Source: Streptomyces sp. CB01635
GTDB lineage: Bacteria > Actinomycetota > Actinomycetes > Streptomycetales > Streptomycetaceae
Assembly: GCF_002803065.1 (NCBI RefSeq)
Contig: NZ_NNBL01000001.1
Span: forward strand, 900,724 to 964,723
Length of the DNA stretch: 64,000 nucleotides
Reading direction: 5' to 3'
Shown: piece after piece, positions 1 to 8,970 of the stretch
How the letters are laid out: the number at the start of each line of letters is the position of its first letter
Position numbering within the stretch: position 1 is the first letter of the stretch
Position numbers and translations under genes: made by a program
The notes under the pieces: generated by a model
What the model saw: only the letters and a program-made list of their open reading frames with translations
The model's database searches: none
Told to the model about the DNA's origin: nothing

Positions 1-228
1 TTCGGCTGGCAGAAGCCCTGCTACCTGATGGCGGACGGGTACGTGACCACGTACAAGGACCTCATCGAGAAGACCGACTGGGACGCCTACGGGCGTGGCA
101 AGGACGAGCGCTGCAACAACTGCATGGCGCACTGCGGCTACGAGCCGACAGCCGTCCTCGCCACGATGGGCTCGCTCAAGGAGTCCATCCGCGCCGCCCG
201 CGAGACCGTCTCCGGAAACCGCGGGTGA
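1..228 (+). CDS. hpnH: HpnH (adenosylhopane-forming radical SAM protein), 3' end only
   Basis: The frame is open from the first base of the window and ends at TGA 226-228, so only the last 75 residues are present. The tail carries the cysteine-rich segment [12 protein letters not shown], typical of the C-terminal DUF3463 region of HpnH, the radical SAM enzyme that joins a 5'-deoxyadenosyl unit to diploptene in side-chained hopanoid biosynthesis. The catalytic radical SAM domain lies outside the window. The call is supported by what follows: ispG, dxs and a class III aminotransferase in the order seen at the end of Streptomyces hopanoid clusters. The next start codon is 7 bp after this stop, so the genes are probably co-transcribed. 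Confidence 0.85.
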   Translation, partial: FGWQKPCYLMADGYVTTYKDLIEKTDWDAYGRGKDERCNNCMAHCGYEPTAVLATMGSLKESIRAARETVSGNRG

Positions 229-235
229 CACGGAC

Positions 236-1402
236 ATGACCTCAGGAGAGCCCGTCTCACTGGGGCTCCCTTCGCTGCCGGTCCGACCGATCGCCGACCG
301 CAGAACGAGTCGGCAGATCCACGTCGGGCCGGTGGCAGTGGGGGGCGGAGCGCCGGTGTCCGTGCAGTCGATGACGACGACACGGACCTCGGACATCGGG
401 GCCACGCTGCAGCAGATCGCCGAACTGACGGCGTCCGGCTGCCAGATCGTGCGGGTGGCGTGCCCCACGCAGGACGACGCGGATGCGCTCGCGACCATCG
501 CGAGGAAGTCGCAGATCCCCGTCATCGCGGACATCCACTTCCAGCCGAAGTACGTCTTCGCCGCCATCGAGGCGGGCTGCGCGGCGGTCCGGGTGAACCC
601 GGGCAACATCAAGCAGTTCGACGACAAGGTCAAGGAGATCGCGCAGGCGGCCAAGGACCACGGCACCCCGATCCGCATCGGGGTCAACGCCGGTTCCCTG
701 GACGCCCGGCTGCTGAAGAAGTACGGGAAGGCGACGCCCGAGGCGCTCGTCGAGTCGGCGCTGTGGGAGGCGTCCCTCTTCGAGGAGCACGGGTTCAGCG
801 ACATCAAGATCTCGGTCAAGCACAACGACCCCGTGGTGATGGTGAACGCCTACCGGCAGCTCGCCGCTGCCAGTGACTATCCGCTGCATCTGGGTGTGAC
901 CGAGGCGGGCCCGGCGTTCCAGGGCACCATCAAGTCCGCCGTCGCGTTCGGCGCGTTGCTGAGTGAGGGGATCGGCGACACGATCCGCGTCTCGCTGTCC
1001 GCGCCGCCGGTCGAGGAGATCAAGGTCGGCATCCAGATCCTGGAGTCGCTGGGGCTGCGCGAGCGGCGCCTGGAGATCGTGTCGTGCCCGTCGTGCGGGC
1101 GGGCGCAGGTCGACGTCTACAAGCTGGCCGACGAGGTCTCCGCGGGCCTCGACGGGATGGAGGTGCCCCTTCGGGTCGCCGTCATGGGGTGTGTGGTGAA
1201 CGGTCCCGGCGAGGCGCGCGAGGCGGATCTCGGCGTCGCGTCGGGCAACGGCAAGGGCCAGATCTTCGTCAAGGGCGAGGTCATCAAGACCGTCCCCGAG
1301 TCGAAGATCGTCGAGACCCTCATCGAAGAGGCGATGAAGATCGCCGAGCAGATGACGGACGCCGGGGTGGCCTCGGGCGCTCCCGACGTCACCGTGAGCT
1401 GA
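236..1402 (+). CDS. ispG: 4-hydroxy-3-methylbut-2-en-1-yl diphosphate synthase
   Basis: IspG (GcpE) reduces 2-C-methylerythritol 2,4-cyclodiphosphate to HMBPP, the next-to-last step of the MEP isoprenoid pathway, using a 4Fe-4S cluster. ATG 236 gives 388 residues, the normal actinobacterial length; a longer open frame from 95 only adds sequence overlapping hpnH. The N-terminal TIM-barrel part contains the SVQSMTTT motif near residue 43. The C-terminal iron-sulfur domain has Cys284, Cys287 and Cys319 followed by the NGPGE motif with its ligand glutamate. Its place between hpnH and dxs suggests it is a dedicated isoprenoid supply gene for hopanoids; streptomycetes usually hold a second ispG elsewhere, which cannot be checked here. 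Confidence 0.95.
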   Translation: MTSGEPVSLGLPSLPVRPIADRRTSRQIHVGPVAVGGGAPVSVQSMTTTRTSDIGATLQQIAELTASGCQIVRVACPTQDDADALATIARKSQIPVIADIHFQPKYVFAAIEAGCAAVRVNPGNIKQFDDKVKEIAQAAKDHGTPIRIGVNAGSLDARLLKKYGKATPEALVESALWEASLFEEHGFSDIKISVKHNDPVVMVNAYRQLAAASDYPLHLGVTEAGPAFQGTIKSAVAFGALLSEGIGDTIRVSLSAPPVEEIKVGIQILESLGLRERRLEIVSCPSCGRAQVDVYKLADEVSAGLDGMEVPLRVAVMGCVVNGPGEAREADLGVASGNGKGQIFVKGEVIKTVPESKIVETLIEEAMKIAEQMTDAGVASGAPDVTVS

Positions 1403-1427
1403 GGACAACCGGAGAGGGGGCCCGAGC

Positions 1428-3341
1428 GTGACAATTCTGGAAAGCATCCGGGGGCCGCGCGATCTGAAGGCGCTGAGCGAGGATCAGCTCGGCGAACTGG
1501 CCGCGGAGATCAGGGAGTTCCTGATCCACGCGGTCGCGAGGACCGGCGGCCACCTGGGACCCAACCTCGGGGTGGTGGAGCTCTCGATGGCCCTGCACCG
1601 GGTCTTCGAGTCGCCCGTCGACCGGATCCTGTGGGACACCGGCCACCAGAGCTACGTACACAAGATGTTGACGGGTCGTCAGGACTTCTCGAAGCTGCGC
1701 GGGAAGGGGGGCCTGTCCGGCTACCCCTCGCGCGAGGAGTCCGAGCACGACGTCATCGAGAACAGCCACGCGTCCACCGCGCTCGGCTGGGCGGACGGCC
1801 TCGCCAAGGCGAACCAGGTCCTGGGCGAGCGGGGCCACGTCGTCGCCGTCATAGGAGACGGGGCGCTCACCGGCGGCATGGCCTGGGAGGCGCTCAACAA
1901 CATCGCGGCCGCCAAGGACCGCCCGCTGATCATCGTCGTCAACGACAACGAACGGTCGTACGCCCCGACCATCGGTGGACTCGCCAACCACCTGGCGGCC
2001 CTGCGCACCACCGACAGCTACGAGAAGGTCCTGGCCTGGGGCAAGGACGTCCTCCTGCGCACCCCGGTCATCGGACACACCGTGTACGAGTCCCTGCACG
2101 GCGCCAAGAAGGGGTTCAAGGACGCCTTCGCGCCCCAGGGCATGTTCGAGGACCTGGGGCTCAAGTACGTGGGACCCATCGACGGGCACGACCTCGGCGC
2201 GGTCGAGTCCGCGCTGCGACGTGCGAAACGGTTCCACGGGCCCGTGCTCGTGCACTGCCTCACCGAGAAGGGCCGCGGCTACGAGCCCGCCCTCGCGGAC
2301 GAGGCCGACCGGTTCCACACCGTCGGCGTGATGGACCCGCTCACCTGCGAGCCGCTCGCGCCGTCCAACGGCCCTTCCTGGACCTCGGTGTTCGGCGACG
2401 AGATCGCCCGCATCGGACGGGAGCGCGACGACGTCGTGGCGATCACCGCGGCGATGCTGCACCCGGTCGGACTCACCAAGTTCGCCGAGGAATTCCCCGG
2501 CCGGGTGTGGGACGTGGGGATCGCCGAGCAGCACGCGGCGGTCTCGGCGGCCGGACTCGCGACGGGTGGCCTCCACCCGGTCGTCGCCGTCTACGCCACC
2601 TTCCTCAACCGCGCCTTCGACCAGCTCCTCATGGATGTGGCGCTGCACAACTGCGGCGTGACCTTCGTCCTCGACCGGGCGGGCGTGACCGGCGTCGACG
2701 GTGCCTCGCACAACGGCATGTGGGACATGTCCGTCCTCCAGGTCGTACCGGGCCTGCGCATCGCCGCACCTCGCGACGCCGAGCAACTGCGGGCCCAGCT
2801 CCGGGAAGCAGTCACCGTGGACGACGCCCCGACACTGATCCGCTTCCCGAAGGAGTCCGTCGGCCCCGAGATCCCGGCGGTCGACCGGATCGGCGGCCTC
2901 GACGTACTGCACCGGGCCGACGACCCCGACGTACTCCTCGTCTCCGTCGGCGTGATGGCGCCGGTGTGCCTCCAGGTCGCGGAACTCCTGGCAGCGCGCG
3001 GCATCAACTGCACGGTGGTGGACCCGCGTTGGGTCAAACCCGTCGACCCGGACCTCGCGCCGCTCGCGGCACGGCACCGGCTCGTCGCCGTCGTCGAGGA
3101 CAACAGCAAGGCGGCCGGCGTCGGCTCCGCCGTGGCGCTCGCGCTCGGCGAGGCCGAAGTCGACGTACCCGTACGGCGGTTCGGGATCCCCGACCAGTTC
3201 CTCGCGCACGCCAAGCGCGGTGAAGTGCTCGCGGACATCGGGCTCACGCCCGTCGAGATCGCCGGGCGGATCGGCACCAGCATGGCCCGCAGGGCCGAGA
3301 CGGCGGCCCTCGTGGCCGGCAAGGAGAGCGACGACGTATGA
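1428..3341 (+). CDS. dxs: 1-deoxy-D-xylulose-5-phosphate synthase
   Basis: Dxs condenses pyruvate with glyceraldehyde 3-phosphate to DXP, the first and flux-controlling step of the MEP pathway; it needs thiamine diphosphate. The protein is 637 residues, standard length. GTG 1428 is preceded by GGAGAGGG at good spacing. Visible motifs are the N-terminal [12 protein letters not shown] region, the [13 protein letters not shown] thiamine-diphosphate/Mg motif (about residues 144-156) ending in NDN, the transketolase pyrimidine-binding segment GIAEQHA, and the C-terminal transketolase domain. The stop overlaps the next start by 4 bp (ATGA), indicating translational coupling with the aminotransferase. 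It is likely the hopanoid-cluster copy of dxs rather than the only one. Confidence 0.96.
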   Translation: MTILESIRGPRDLKALSEDQLGELAAEIREFLIHAVARTGGHLGPNLGVVELSMALHRVFESPVDRILWDTGHQSYVHKMLTGRQDFSKLRGKGGLSGYPSREESEHDVIENSHASTALGWADGLAKANQVLGERGHVVAVIGDGALTGGMAWEALNNIAAAKDRPLIIVVNDNERSYAPTIGGLANHLAALRTTDSYEKVLAWGKDVLLRTPVIGHTVYESLHGAKKGFKDAFAPQGMFEDLGLKYVGPIDGHDLGAVESALRRAKRFHGPVLVHCLTEKGRGYEPALADEADRFHTVGVMDPLTCEPLAPSNGPSWTSVFGDEIARIGRERDDVVAITAAMLHPVGLTKFAEEFPGRVWDVGIAEQHAAVSAAGLATGGLHPVVAVYATFLNRAFDQLLMDVALHNCGVTFVLDRAGVTGVDGASHNGMWDMSVLQVVPGLRIAAPRDAEQLRAQLREAVTVDDAPTLIRFPKESVGPEIPAVDRIGGLDVLHRADDPDVLLVSVGVMAPVCLQVAELLAARGINCTVVDPRWVKPVDPDLAPLAARHRLVAVVEDNSKAAGVGSAVALALGEAEVDVPVRRFGIPDQFLAHAKRGEVLADIGLTPVEIAGRIGTSMARRAETAALVAGKESDDV

Positions 3342-4723
3342 GCAAGGAGTTCGATCTCGCAAGACTCCTGGCCGACCGCGGAGCCGAGCGCTACGAGCTG
3401 CACGCCAAGTACCTCAACCACCAGCTCCCGCGCATGCTGCACACCATCGGCTTCGACAAGGTCTACGAGCGGGCGGAAGGCGCCTACTTCTGGGACGAGG
3501 ACGGCAACGACTACCTGGACATGCTCGCCGGGTTCGGTGTGATGGGCCTCGGCCGGCACCACCCCGTCGTCCGTAAGGCGCTGCACGACGTCCTCGACGC
3601 CTCACTCGCCGACCTCACCCGCTTCGACTGCCAGCCGCTGCCGGGCCTGCTCGCCGAACGGCTCCTCGCGCACAGCCCGCACCTGGACCGGGTCTTCTTC
3701 GGCAACAGCGGCACGGAGGCCGTCGAGACGGCGCTGAAGTTCGCCCGGTACGCCACGGGCAGGCCCAGGGTCCTGTACTGCGGACACGCCTTCCACGGGC
3801 TGACCACCGGGTCTCTGTCCGTGAACGGCGAGTCCGGATTCCGGGACGGCTTCGCGCCGCTCCTGCCGGACACCGCCGTGCCCCTCGGCGACCTCGACGC
3901 CCTGCGCGCGGAGCTCGCGAAGGGCGACGTGGCCGGGCTGATCGTCGAGCCCATCCAGGGCAAGGGTGTCCACGGGACGCCGCCCGGCTATCTGCGCGCC
4001 GCCCAGGAGCTGCTCCACCAGCACAAGGCTCTGCTCATCGCGGACGAGGTGCAGACGGGCCTCGGCAGGACGGGCGACTTCTACGCCTACCAGCACGACG
4101 AGGGCGTCGAACCTGACCTCGTCTGTGTGGCGAAGGCGCTCTCCGGCGGCTATGTGCCCGTCGGCGCGACGCTCGGCAAGGACTGGATCTTCAAGAAGGT
4201 CTACTCGTCCATGGACCGGGTCCTCGTGCACTCGGCCAGTTTCGGCTCGAACGCGCAGGCCATGGCCGCGGGCCTTGCCGTGCTCTCCGTGATGGAGAAC
4301 GAGGAGGTCGTCGCGAACGCCCGGGCGACCGGTGAGCTCCTGAAGTCCCGGCTCGCCGCTCTCGTCGACCGCTACGAGCTGTTGAGCGACGTACGCGGCC
4401 GCGGCCTGATGATCGGCATCGAGTTCGGGCGGCCGAAGTCGCTGAAGCTGCGCAGCCGCTGGACGATGCTCCAGGCCGCGCGCAAGGGCCTCTTCGCGCA
4501 GATGGTCGTCGTGCCGCTGCTCCAGAAGCACCGGATCCTCACGCAGGTCTCCGGCGACCATCTGGAGGTCATCAAGCTGATCCCGCCGCTGATCATCGGG
4601 GAGCACGAGGTGGACCGCTTCGTCGAGGCGTTCACCGCCGTCATGGACGACGCGCACTCGGGCGGCGGGCTGATGTGGGACTTCGGCAAGACGCTGGTGA
4701 AGCAGGCGGTCGCCAACCGCTGA
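3338..4723 (+). CDS. Class III PLP aminotransferase of the hopanoid cluster (HpnO-like)
   Basis: This is a fold-type I, class III (ornithine/acetylornithine-like) aminotransferase of 461 residues. It has the cofactor-binding [13 protein letters not shown] segment, the [14 protein letters not shown] motif and the Schiff-base lysine Lys266 in the VAKALSGGY motif. It starts inside the last codons of dxs (ATGA overlap), so it is the final gene of the hpnH-ispG-dxs transcript. In hopanoid clusters this position is held by the enzyme proposed to convert a ribosylhopane-derived aldehyde to aminobacteriohopanetriol (HpnO/Orf18 type). That role is inferred from context; the sequence alone supports only an aminotransferase. 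An inverted repeat and a regulator gene follow, ending the cluster. Confidence 0.8.
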   Translation: MSKEFDLARLLADRGAERYELHAKYLNHQLPRMLHTIGFDKVYERAEGAYFWDEDGNDYLDMLAGFGVMGLGRHHPVVRKALHDVLDASLADLTRFDCQPLPGLLAERLLAHSPHLDRVFFGNSGTEAVETALKFARYATGRPRVLYCGHAFHGLTTGSLSVNGESGFRDGFAPLLPDTAVPLGDLDALRAELAKGDVAGLIVEPIQGKGVHGTPPGYLRAAQELLHQHKALLIADEVQTGLGRTGDFYAYQHDEGVEPDLVCVAKALSGGYVPVGATLGKDWIFKKVYSSMDRVLVHSASFGSNAQAMAAGLAVLSVMENEEVVANARATGELLKSRLAALVDRYELLSDVRGRGLMIGIEFGRPKSLKLRSRWTMLQAARKGLFAQMVVVPLLQKHRILTQVSGDHLEVIKLIPPLIIGEHEVDRFVEAFTAVMDDAHSGGGLMWDFGKTLVKQAVANR

Positions 4724-4784
4724 CCGCTTCGCAGGGGCACCGCTCGGATTCGTACGGGTGCCTCTGGAAGGGCGACGCTGTTTG

Positions 4785-4813
4785 CCTCTGGGGCAAGAAA
4801 TTTGCCCCAGAGG
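4785..4813. promoter_or_regulatory. Perfect 12-bp inverted repeat, likely operator of the XRE-cupin gene
   Basis: CCTCTGGGGCAA at 4785-4796 is followed by a 5-bp spacer and its exact reverse complement TTGCCCCAGAGG at 4802-4813, ending 24 bp before the start of the XRE-cupin regulator gene. It lies where the promoter or start of transcription should be. A partial half-site, CCTCTGG, occurs at 4761-4767. Autoregulation by the downstream protein is inferred; there is no T-run, so it is not a terminator. Confidence 0.65.
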
Positions 4814-4837
4814 TACGACTCTGGCTCAATCGAGGGT

Positions 4838-5479
4838 ATGAGCCCTGCCCCTCCGGAGCCGGCTCCGGAACCCACGGAGCTGCCCGCCGTCGCCCCGCAG
4901 CTGCGCGAACTACGGCGCCGCGCCGCCCTGACCCTGGAGGCCGCGGCCCGTGCCGCCGGGCTCTCGCCCGCGCACCTCTCCCGTCTGGAGACGGGCCGCC
5001 GTCAGCCGTCGCTCCCGATGCTGCTCGCTCTCGCCCGCACCTACGGTACGACGGTCTCCGAACTCCTGGGCGAGACGCCCGCCGACCGGGACGCGGTCGT
5101 GCGCTCCGGAGACATGGAGGCCACCGAGGCGGGCGGCTGGATCTACCGGCAGGCAGGCGCCCCGGGGCGCGGCATGCAGGCGCTGCGCGTCCATGTGCCG
5201 TTCGGCGCCCAGGGCGACATCGTGCGTGTCCACCCCGGTGAGGAGTGGCTGTACGTCCTCGAAGGGCGGCTGCGGCTGCGGCTCGGGGACACCGCGTACG
5301 CGCTCGCGCCGGGGGACAGCGCGCACTTCGACTCGCTCACCCCGCACCGGATCGCCGCCGCCGACCGCGACGGCGCCGAGCTCCTCTTCGTACACACCCT
5401 GCTGCAGAGCCCGTCCGCCGCGCTGTGTCTCGGCCCGGCGGCGGGTGGCAGCGAACGGCCCCAGGGAGGCCCTCGATGA
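4838..5479 (+). CDS. XRE-family transcriptional regulator with C-terminal cupin sensor
   Basis: A 213-residue regulator with an N-terminal Cro/C1-type helix-turn-helix (about residues 16-70, including LSPAHLSRLETGRRQPS) joined to a cupin_2 barrel (about residues 110-190). Proteins of this class bind inverted repeats and sense a small molecule through the cupin; many repress amine, amino-acid or stress genes. ATG 4838 was chosen because it follows GAGGGT and keeps the inverted repeat upstream; the frame is open back to 4802, but that start would lie inside the repeat. The stop overlaps the start of the small membrane gene by 4 bp. The ligand is unknown. It resembles the many uncharacterised XRE-cupin genes of Streptomyces. 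Confidence 0.88.
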   Translation: MSPAPPEPAPEPTELPAVAPQLRELRRRAALTLEAAARAAGLSPAHLSRLETGRRQPSLPMLLALARTYGTTVSELLGETPADRDAVVRSGDMEATEAGGWIYRQAGAPGRGMQALRVHVPFGAQGDIVRVHPGEEWLYVLEGRLRLRLGDTAYALAPGDSAHFDSLTPHRIAAADRDGAELLFVHTLLQSPSAALCLGPAAGGSERPQGGPR

Positions 5480-5649
5480 GCGCAGAGCCCAACGACGTGA
5501 CCGAGCCCGAGCGGCAGCCCGCCCGGCGTGACATCGAGGACAAGCTCCCGCGCGGCATCTGGGTGCGCCTGCTTGTCTACGTCTTCGCCGGGCACCTCGT
5601 CGCGGGCTTCATCTATCTGCTCTTCACGCTGGGGGCGTCACGCGGCTGA
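5476..5649 (+). CDS. Small single-pass membrane protein, DUF6126 type
   Basis: A 57-residue protein whose ATG lies inside the stop of the XRE-cupin gene (ATGA). It has a charged N-terminal half (residues 1-30) with an acidic-basic pattern, then one hydrophobic helix of about 22 residues (LLVYVFAGHLVAGFIYLLF). It matches my memory of the small DUF6126 proteins that sit next to XRE-cupin regulators in actinomycetes. Its function is unknown; tight coupling suggests it works with, or is controlled together with, the regulator. Confidence 0.75.
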   Translation: MSAEPNDVTEPERQPARRDIEDKLPRGIWVRLLVYVFAGHLVAGFIYLLFTLGASRG

Positions 5650-5680
5650 CGCCCCTCACGCGGCCTGTCGGGTCCCGGCC

Positions 5681-6478
5681 TCAGTCGAGAAGGCGCTCGC
5701 GCAGCCGCTCGCGCTGGGCGGGGGACAGCTTGAGGCCCTCCTCCAGGTAGCGGTCGGTGGAACCCCACGTCTTTGCGACCGTCTCGAAGGCGGCGGCCAG
5801 GTATGTGGCGCGGGCGTCGAACAGGGGGCTCAGCAGCTCCATGACCTCGGGTGACATCGCGTCCTTCGAGGCGCTGCTGCGGTGCACCTTGTAGCGGCGG
5901 TGTGCCGCGTTCGACTCCAGGTAGTCCGCCTCGATGGCGTCGCGCTCCACACCCACGGCCAGGAGCGTGACCGCTATCGAGAGGCCCGCGCGGTCCTTGC
6001 CGGCCGCGCAGTGCATGAGCGCGGGCACGCTGTCCTCGGCGAGGGAGTGCAGCACCTGGCTGTGCTCGGCGGTGCGCTCCGCGATGATCGTCCGGTACGA
6101 CGTGATCATGCGGTCCGCGGCCTGGCCCTCCGAGAGGGCGGCGCGCAGCTCGTCGAGGTTGCCGTCGCGCACCATCTGCCAGAACTCGGCCCCGTCCGCG
6201 GGGTCGGTCAGCGGCAGGTTCACGTTCCGCACGCCGGGCAGCGTGACGTCAGGGCCTTCGAGGCGCTGGTCGGCGGCGTTGCGGAAGTCGAAGATCGTGT
6301 GCAGCCCGAGCGAGGAGAGGAACGCGGCGTCCTCATCCGTGGCGTGCGCGAGGTGACCGCTGCGGAACAGCACGCCCTGCCTGACCCGACGGCCGTCCAC
6401 AGTCGGGAGGCCACCCACATCGCGGAAGTTGCGCACTCCGGCCAACTCGGGCTCGGTGGACGGGACCTGCTGCGTCAC
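5681..6478 (-). CDS. Tyrosine-protein phosphatase (PTP/dual-specificity-like)
   Basis: A 265-residue protein of the bacterial tyrosine phosphatase family related to MptpB and lipid-like phosphatases. It contains the active-site loop HCAAGKDRAG with catalytic Cys157 and the P-loop arginine, and an N-terminal GVRNFRDVGGL motif typical of the family. GTG 6478 was chosen because it is preceded by GGGAGGAG at good spacing; a much longer open frame upstream lacks support and runs through intergenic DNA. It dephosphorylates phosphotyrosine proteins or phosphoinositide-like substrates; the target is unknown. The gene converges on the XRE-cupin pair 31 bp away. Confidence 0.85.
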   Translation of the reverse strand: MTQQVPSTEPELAGVRNFRDVGGLPTVDGRRVRQGVLFRSGHLAHATDEDAAFLSSLGLHTIFDFRNAADQRLEGPDVTLPGVRNVNLPLTDPADGAEFWQMVRDGNLDELRAALSEGQAADRMITSYRTIIAERTAEHSQVLHSLAEDSVPALMHCAAGKDRAGLSIAVTLLAVGVERDAIEADYLESNAAHRRYKVHRSSASKDAMSPEVMELLSPLFDARATYLAAAFETVAKTWGSTDRYLEEGLKLSPAQRERLRERLLD

Positions 6479-6889
6479 GGGGGCTCCTCCCGGTCGGCCG
6501 CGGCGCTGCTCGCCTGCGGGCGCCTTCGACGATACGACATGACTGCCGGGGGCAATCATGTGAGAGGCGGCAGGCGATTGCATATCGAATGCCCGAAATG
6601 AACCGATAAATAGGCAATCGCAGCGTACGGGATAACTAACCCTGAAATGGCGCCATATGGTAGCCGATGGGTGAGCAGGGTCATAGCGGTGACCGTGCGT
6701 GGCGGCGGAGCCGAACGCGTTTCCAGTAGGTATCGCAGTCGCAAAGATCGTAAATAGACGGAGCGTGACGGCCTTTTCCGGAAAGGGCCGCTTAAGGATC
6801 AAGAACCGGACTGTCCAAGGGATTTCGCGCCTTGTCCCCGCGCTCCCCGCTCGCTTACGTTCAGCGCAATCCGGACGGACCGCCTCATC
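6479..6889. other. Intergenic region with no recognisable gene
   Basis: About 410 bp between the divergent phosphatase and peptidase genes, locally less GC-rich than its surroundings (for example 6580-6660 and 6730-6800). It should contain both promoters and the start of the long leader of the peptidase transcript. No open frame here has a convincing ribosome site or codon bias. Confidence 0.5.
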
Positions 6890-7062
6890 CTGCCGCCGCC
6901 CGGAATCCGCACATCGATCCGTGCTCGGCAGGAGCGGGGGACCCAGGTAGACCGCCGTATCCGGCACACCGGCCACGGCTCGGGGTGAAGCCGTGCCCGA
7001 AAGGGGTGCGGCCGGGCAGCTCCAGCCCGAACCCGACAGCTCACCTCGCAGGCGACGGAGAG
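6890..7062 (+). ncRNA. c-di-AMP (ydaO/yuaA) riboswitch
   Basis: The leader of the LysM/M23 gene carries conserved blocks of the ydaO-type riboswitch in order: GGAGCGGGGGACCCAGGT at 6931-6948, CGGGGTGAAGCC at 6980-6991, and CCGAACCCGACAGCTCACC at 7027-7045 followed by TCGCAGGCG. In actinomycetes this element controls cell-wall hydrolases such as resuscitation-promoting factors and LysM/M23 peptidases in response to cyclic di-AMP. The start of the Shine-Dalgarno region (GGAGAGG, 7058-7064) directly follows, so control may be by transcription attenuation or ribosome access. The outer boundaries are estimated. Confidence 0.85.
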
Positions 7063-7070
7063 GAATCCCC

Positions 7071-7877
7071 ATGCCCGCGAAGGGTAAGCACCGCCGTCCC
7101 AAGTCCCAGGGCTTCGCACGCACGATCGTCGTTGCCGGAGTGGGTGGCGCCGCGCTCGCGCTGCCGCTGATGGGTGCCACCGGCGCCCACGCCGCGACTC
7201 CGGCGGCCGCTCACTCGGTCGCGCAGTCCGTCGCCGCTCCCGCCGTGGCCAAGACCTACGCCGTGAAGGGCGGGGACACCCTTTCGAAGATCGCCGACGA
7301 GCAGAACGTCAGCGGTGGCTGGAAGAAGCTCTACTCCGACAACCGCTCGGTCATCGGCGGCGACCCGTCCGTGATCCACCCGGGCCTGAAGCTGACGATC
7401 GGCCAGAAGGCCGCGGCCACCGCCACTCAGGCCTCCGCGCCCAAGGCCGCGGCGGCGACCACCACTGGTTCCGGCTACACGCTGCCCGTCCAGGGCGCCT
7501 CCATCGGTACGGCGTACAAGACCGCGGGCGCCATGTGGTCCAGCGGTTACCACACCGGTGTCGACTTCGTGATCCCGACGGGCACCCCGCTCAAGGCCAT
7601 CGCCGCGGGTACCGTCGTGTCGGCCGGCCTTGACGGCGCGTACGGCAACGAGGTCGTCATCCAGCACGCCGACGGCAAGTACTCGCAGTACGCCCACATG
7701 TCGTCCCTCTCCGTCTCGTCCGGGCAGACCGTGACCGAGGGGCAGCAGATCGGCCTCTCCGGCGCGACCGGCAACGTCACGGGACCGCACCTGCACTTCG
7801 AGATCCGCACCACCCCCAGCTACGGCTCGGACGTGGACCCGGTCGCGTACCTCCGTGGGCACGGGGTCTCTCTCTGA
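7071..7877 (+). CDS. Secreted LysM plus M23 peptidoglycan endopeptidase
   Basis: A 268-residue exported cell-wall hydrolase. ATG 7071 follows GGAGAGGAA. Residues 1-48 form a basic N-terminus (KGKHRRPKSQG) and a hydrophobic signal ending near AHA. A LysM peptidoglycan-binding domain (about residues 60-110, YAVKGGDTLSKIADEQN) is followed by an Ala-rich linker and an M23 (LytM) domain. The zinc-site motifs are HTGVD (His161, Asp165) and HLH (His240, His242). It likely cleaves peptide cross-bridges during growth or germination. The upstream c-di-AMP riboswitch fits a gene that must be restrained when wall stress or osmotic signalling changes. A strong hairpin terminator follows 30 bp after the stop. 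Confidence 0.93.
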   Translation: MPAKGKHRRPKSQGFARTIVVAGVGGAALALPLMGATGAHAATPAAAHSVAQSVAAPAVAKTYAVKGGDTLSKIADEQNVSGGWKKLYSDNRSVIGGDPSVIHPGLKLTIGQKAAATATQASAPKAAAATTTGSGYTLPVQGASIGTAYKTAGAMWSSGYHTGVDFVIPTGTPLKAIAAGTVVSAGLDGAYGNEVVIQHADGKYSQYAHMSSLSVSSGQTVTEGQQIGLSGATGNVTGPHLHFEIRTTPSYGSDVDPVAYLRGHGVSL

Positions 7878-7908
7878 CCTCGATGGTGTGACGTGAGCGT
7901 GTGACGTG

Positions 7909-7940
7909 AAGGGGCGGGTCCGGTTCCGGGCCCGCCCCTT
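7909..7940 (+). terminator. Rho-independent-like hairpin after the M23 gene
   Basis: AAGGGGCGGG pairs exactly with CCCGCCCCTT across a 12-base loop; there is only a short T-rich tail, as usual in Streptomyces. It follows the peptidase stop by about 30 bp. Confidence 0.75.
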
Positions 7941-8064
7941 CGTCGCAGCCTCCTCCGCATCCCCGTCGTATTCCTGAAATCGCGAAACTGACCGGGTGGG
8001 CTATATCACGCCCCGTCAACCCCTTCCTACGGTCGCGTAGGTCACATCGCAGGGTGAAAGATGT

Positions 8065-8862
8065 GTGGTCGTGGCAAACGAATCGAGATCACTCAGCGGC
8101 GGCACGATTCGGTCCTACGCGGCGGTGGGGGACAGCTTCACCGAAGGCGTCGGGGACCCGGGTCCCGACGGGGCCTTCGTGGGCTGGGCCGACCGTCTCG
8201 CCGTCCTCCTGGACGACCGGACCCCCGAGCACTCCTTCCGGTACGCGAACCTCGCCGTGCGCGGCAAGCTCCTCGACCAGATCGTGGAGGACCAGCTCCC
8301 GCGCGCCGTCGAACTCGCCCCGGACCTGGTGACCTTCGCCGCCGGCGGCAACGACATCATCCGTCCCGGCACCGACCCCGACGACGTCGCGGAGCGCTTC
8401 GAGAAGGCCGTGGCCCGGCTGACCTCCGCCGTCGGCACGGTCATGGTGACCACCGGCTTCGACACCCGGGACGTCCCGGTCCTCAAGCATCTGCGCGGCA
8501 AGATAGCGACGTACAACGGGCATGTGCGCGCGGTCGCCGACCGCTACGGCTGCCCGGTGCTCGACCTGTGGTCTCTCAAGACCGTCCAGGACCGCCGTGC
8601 CTGGGACGGCGACCGGCTGCACCTCTCGCCCGAGGGTCACACACGGGTCGCGCTGCGGGCGGGGCAGGCGCTCGGCGTCGAGGTGCCGGCGGACCCGGAC
8701 CAGCCGTGGCCGGCGCAGCCGCCGCGCGGCACGCTGGAGGTGCGGCGCGACGACATCCACTGGGCACGGGAGTTCCTCGTGCCGTGGATCGGCCGACGGC
8801 TGCGGGGCGAGTCGTCCGGGGATCATGTGGCGGCGAAGCGGCCGGACTTGCTGCCGCTCTGA
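8065..8862 (+). CDS. SGNH/GDSL-family hydrolase
   Basis: A 265-residue SGNH hydrolase without an obvious signal peptide. It shows the four family blocks: VGDSFTEG (nucleophile serine), the GKLL/Q region with the block II glycine, GGND (block III Asn) and the DRLHLSPEGH block with the catalytic Asp and His. The family includes esterases, lipases and carbohydrate acetylesterases; the substrate cannot be read from sequence. GTG 8065 is chosen for its spacing from AGGGTGAAAG; GTG 8071 is an equally possible start two codons later. It is a single-gene unit bounded by terminator-like hairpins on both sides. Confidence 0.88.
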   Translation: MVVANESRSLSGGTIRSYAAVGDSFTEGVGDPGPDGAFVGWADRLAVLLDDRTPEHSFRYANLAVRGKLLDQIVEDQLPRAVELAPDLVTFAAGGNDIIRPGTDPDDVAERFEKAVARLTSAVGTVMVTTGFDTRDVPVLKHLRGKIATYNGHVRAVADRYGCPVLDLWSLKTVQDRRAWDGDRLHLSPEGHTRVALRAGQALGVEVPADPDQPWPAQPPRGTLEVRRDDIHWAREFLVPWIGRRLRGESSGDHVAAKRPDLLPL

Positions 8863-8881
8863 CGGGAACGGCGCGCGTCAT

Positions 8882-8912
8882 GGGGGAGCTTGCCTTTGGG
8901 GGCGGCTCCCCC
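8882..8912. terminator. Hairpin between convergent SGNH and TetR genes
   Basis: GGGGGAGC (8882-8889) pairs with GCTCCCCC (8905-8912) across a 15-base loop, between the converging SGNH hydrolase and TetR genes. It probably ends transcription from either side. Confidence 0.55.
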
Positions 8913-8970
8913 GCGCCATTTCTCCGGGGGTCACACCGTGCCCCCTGGGGAGCCCGACGTCGCGCCGCCG

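Noticed and set aside
1389..3362. Very long antisense open frame opposite dxs, and many similar long antisense frames across the window
   Set aside because: High third-position GC keeps the opposite strand open; they lack ribosome sites, have Arg/His/Asp/Val-rich composition and oppose well-recognised genes.
6479..7180. N-terminal extension of the tyrosine phosphatase frame up to 7180
   Set aside because: It runs through the riboswitch of the divergent gene and the intergenic region; GTG 6478 has a strong ribosome site and matches the family start.
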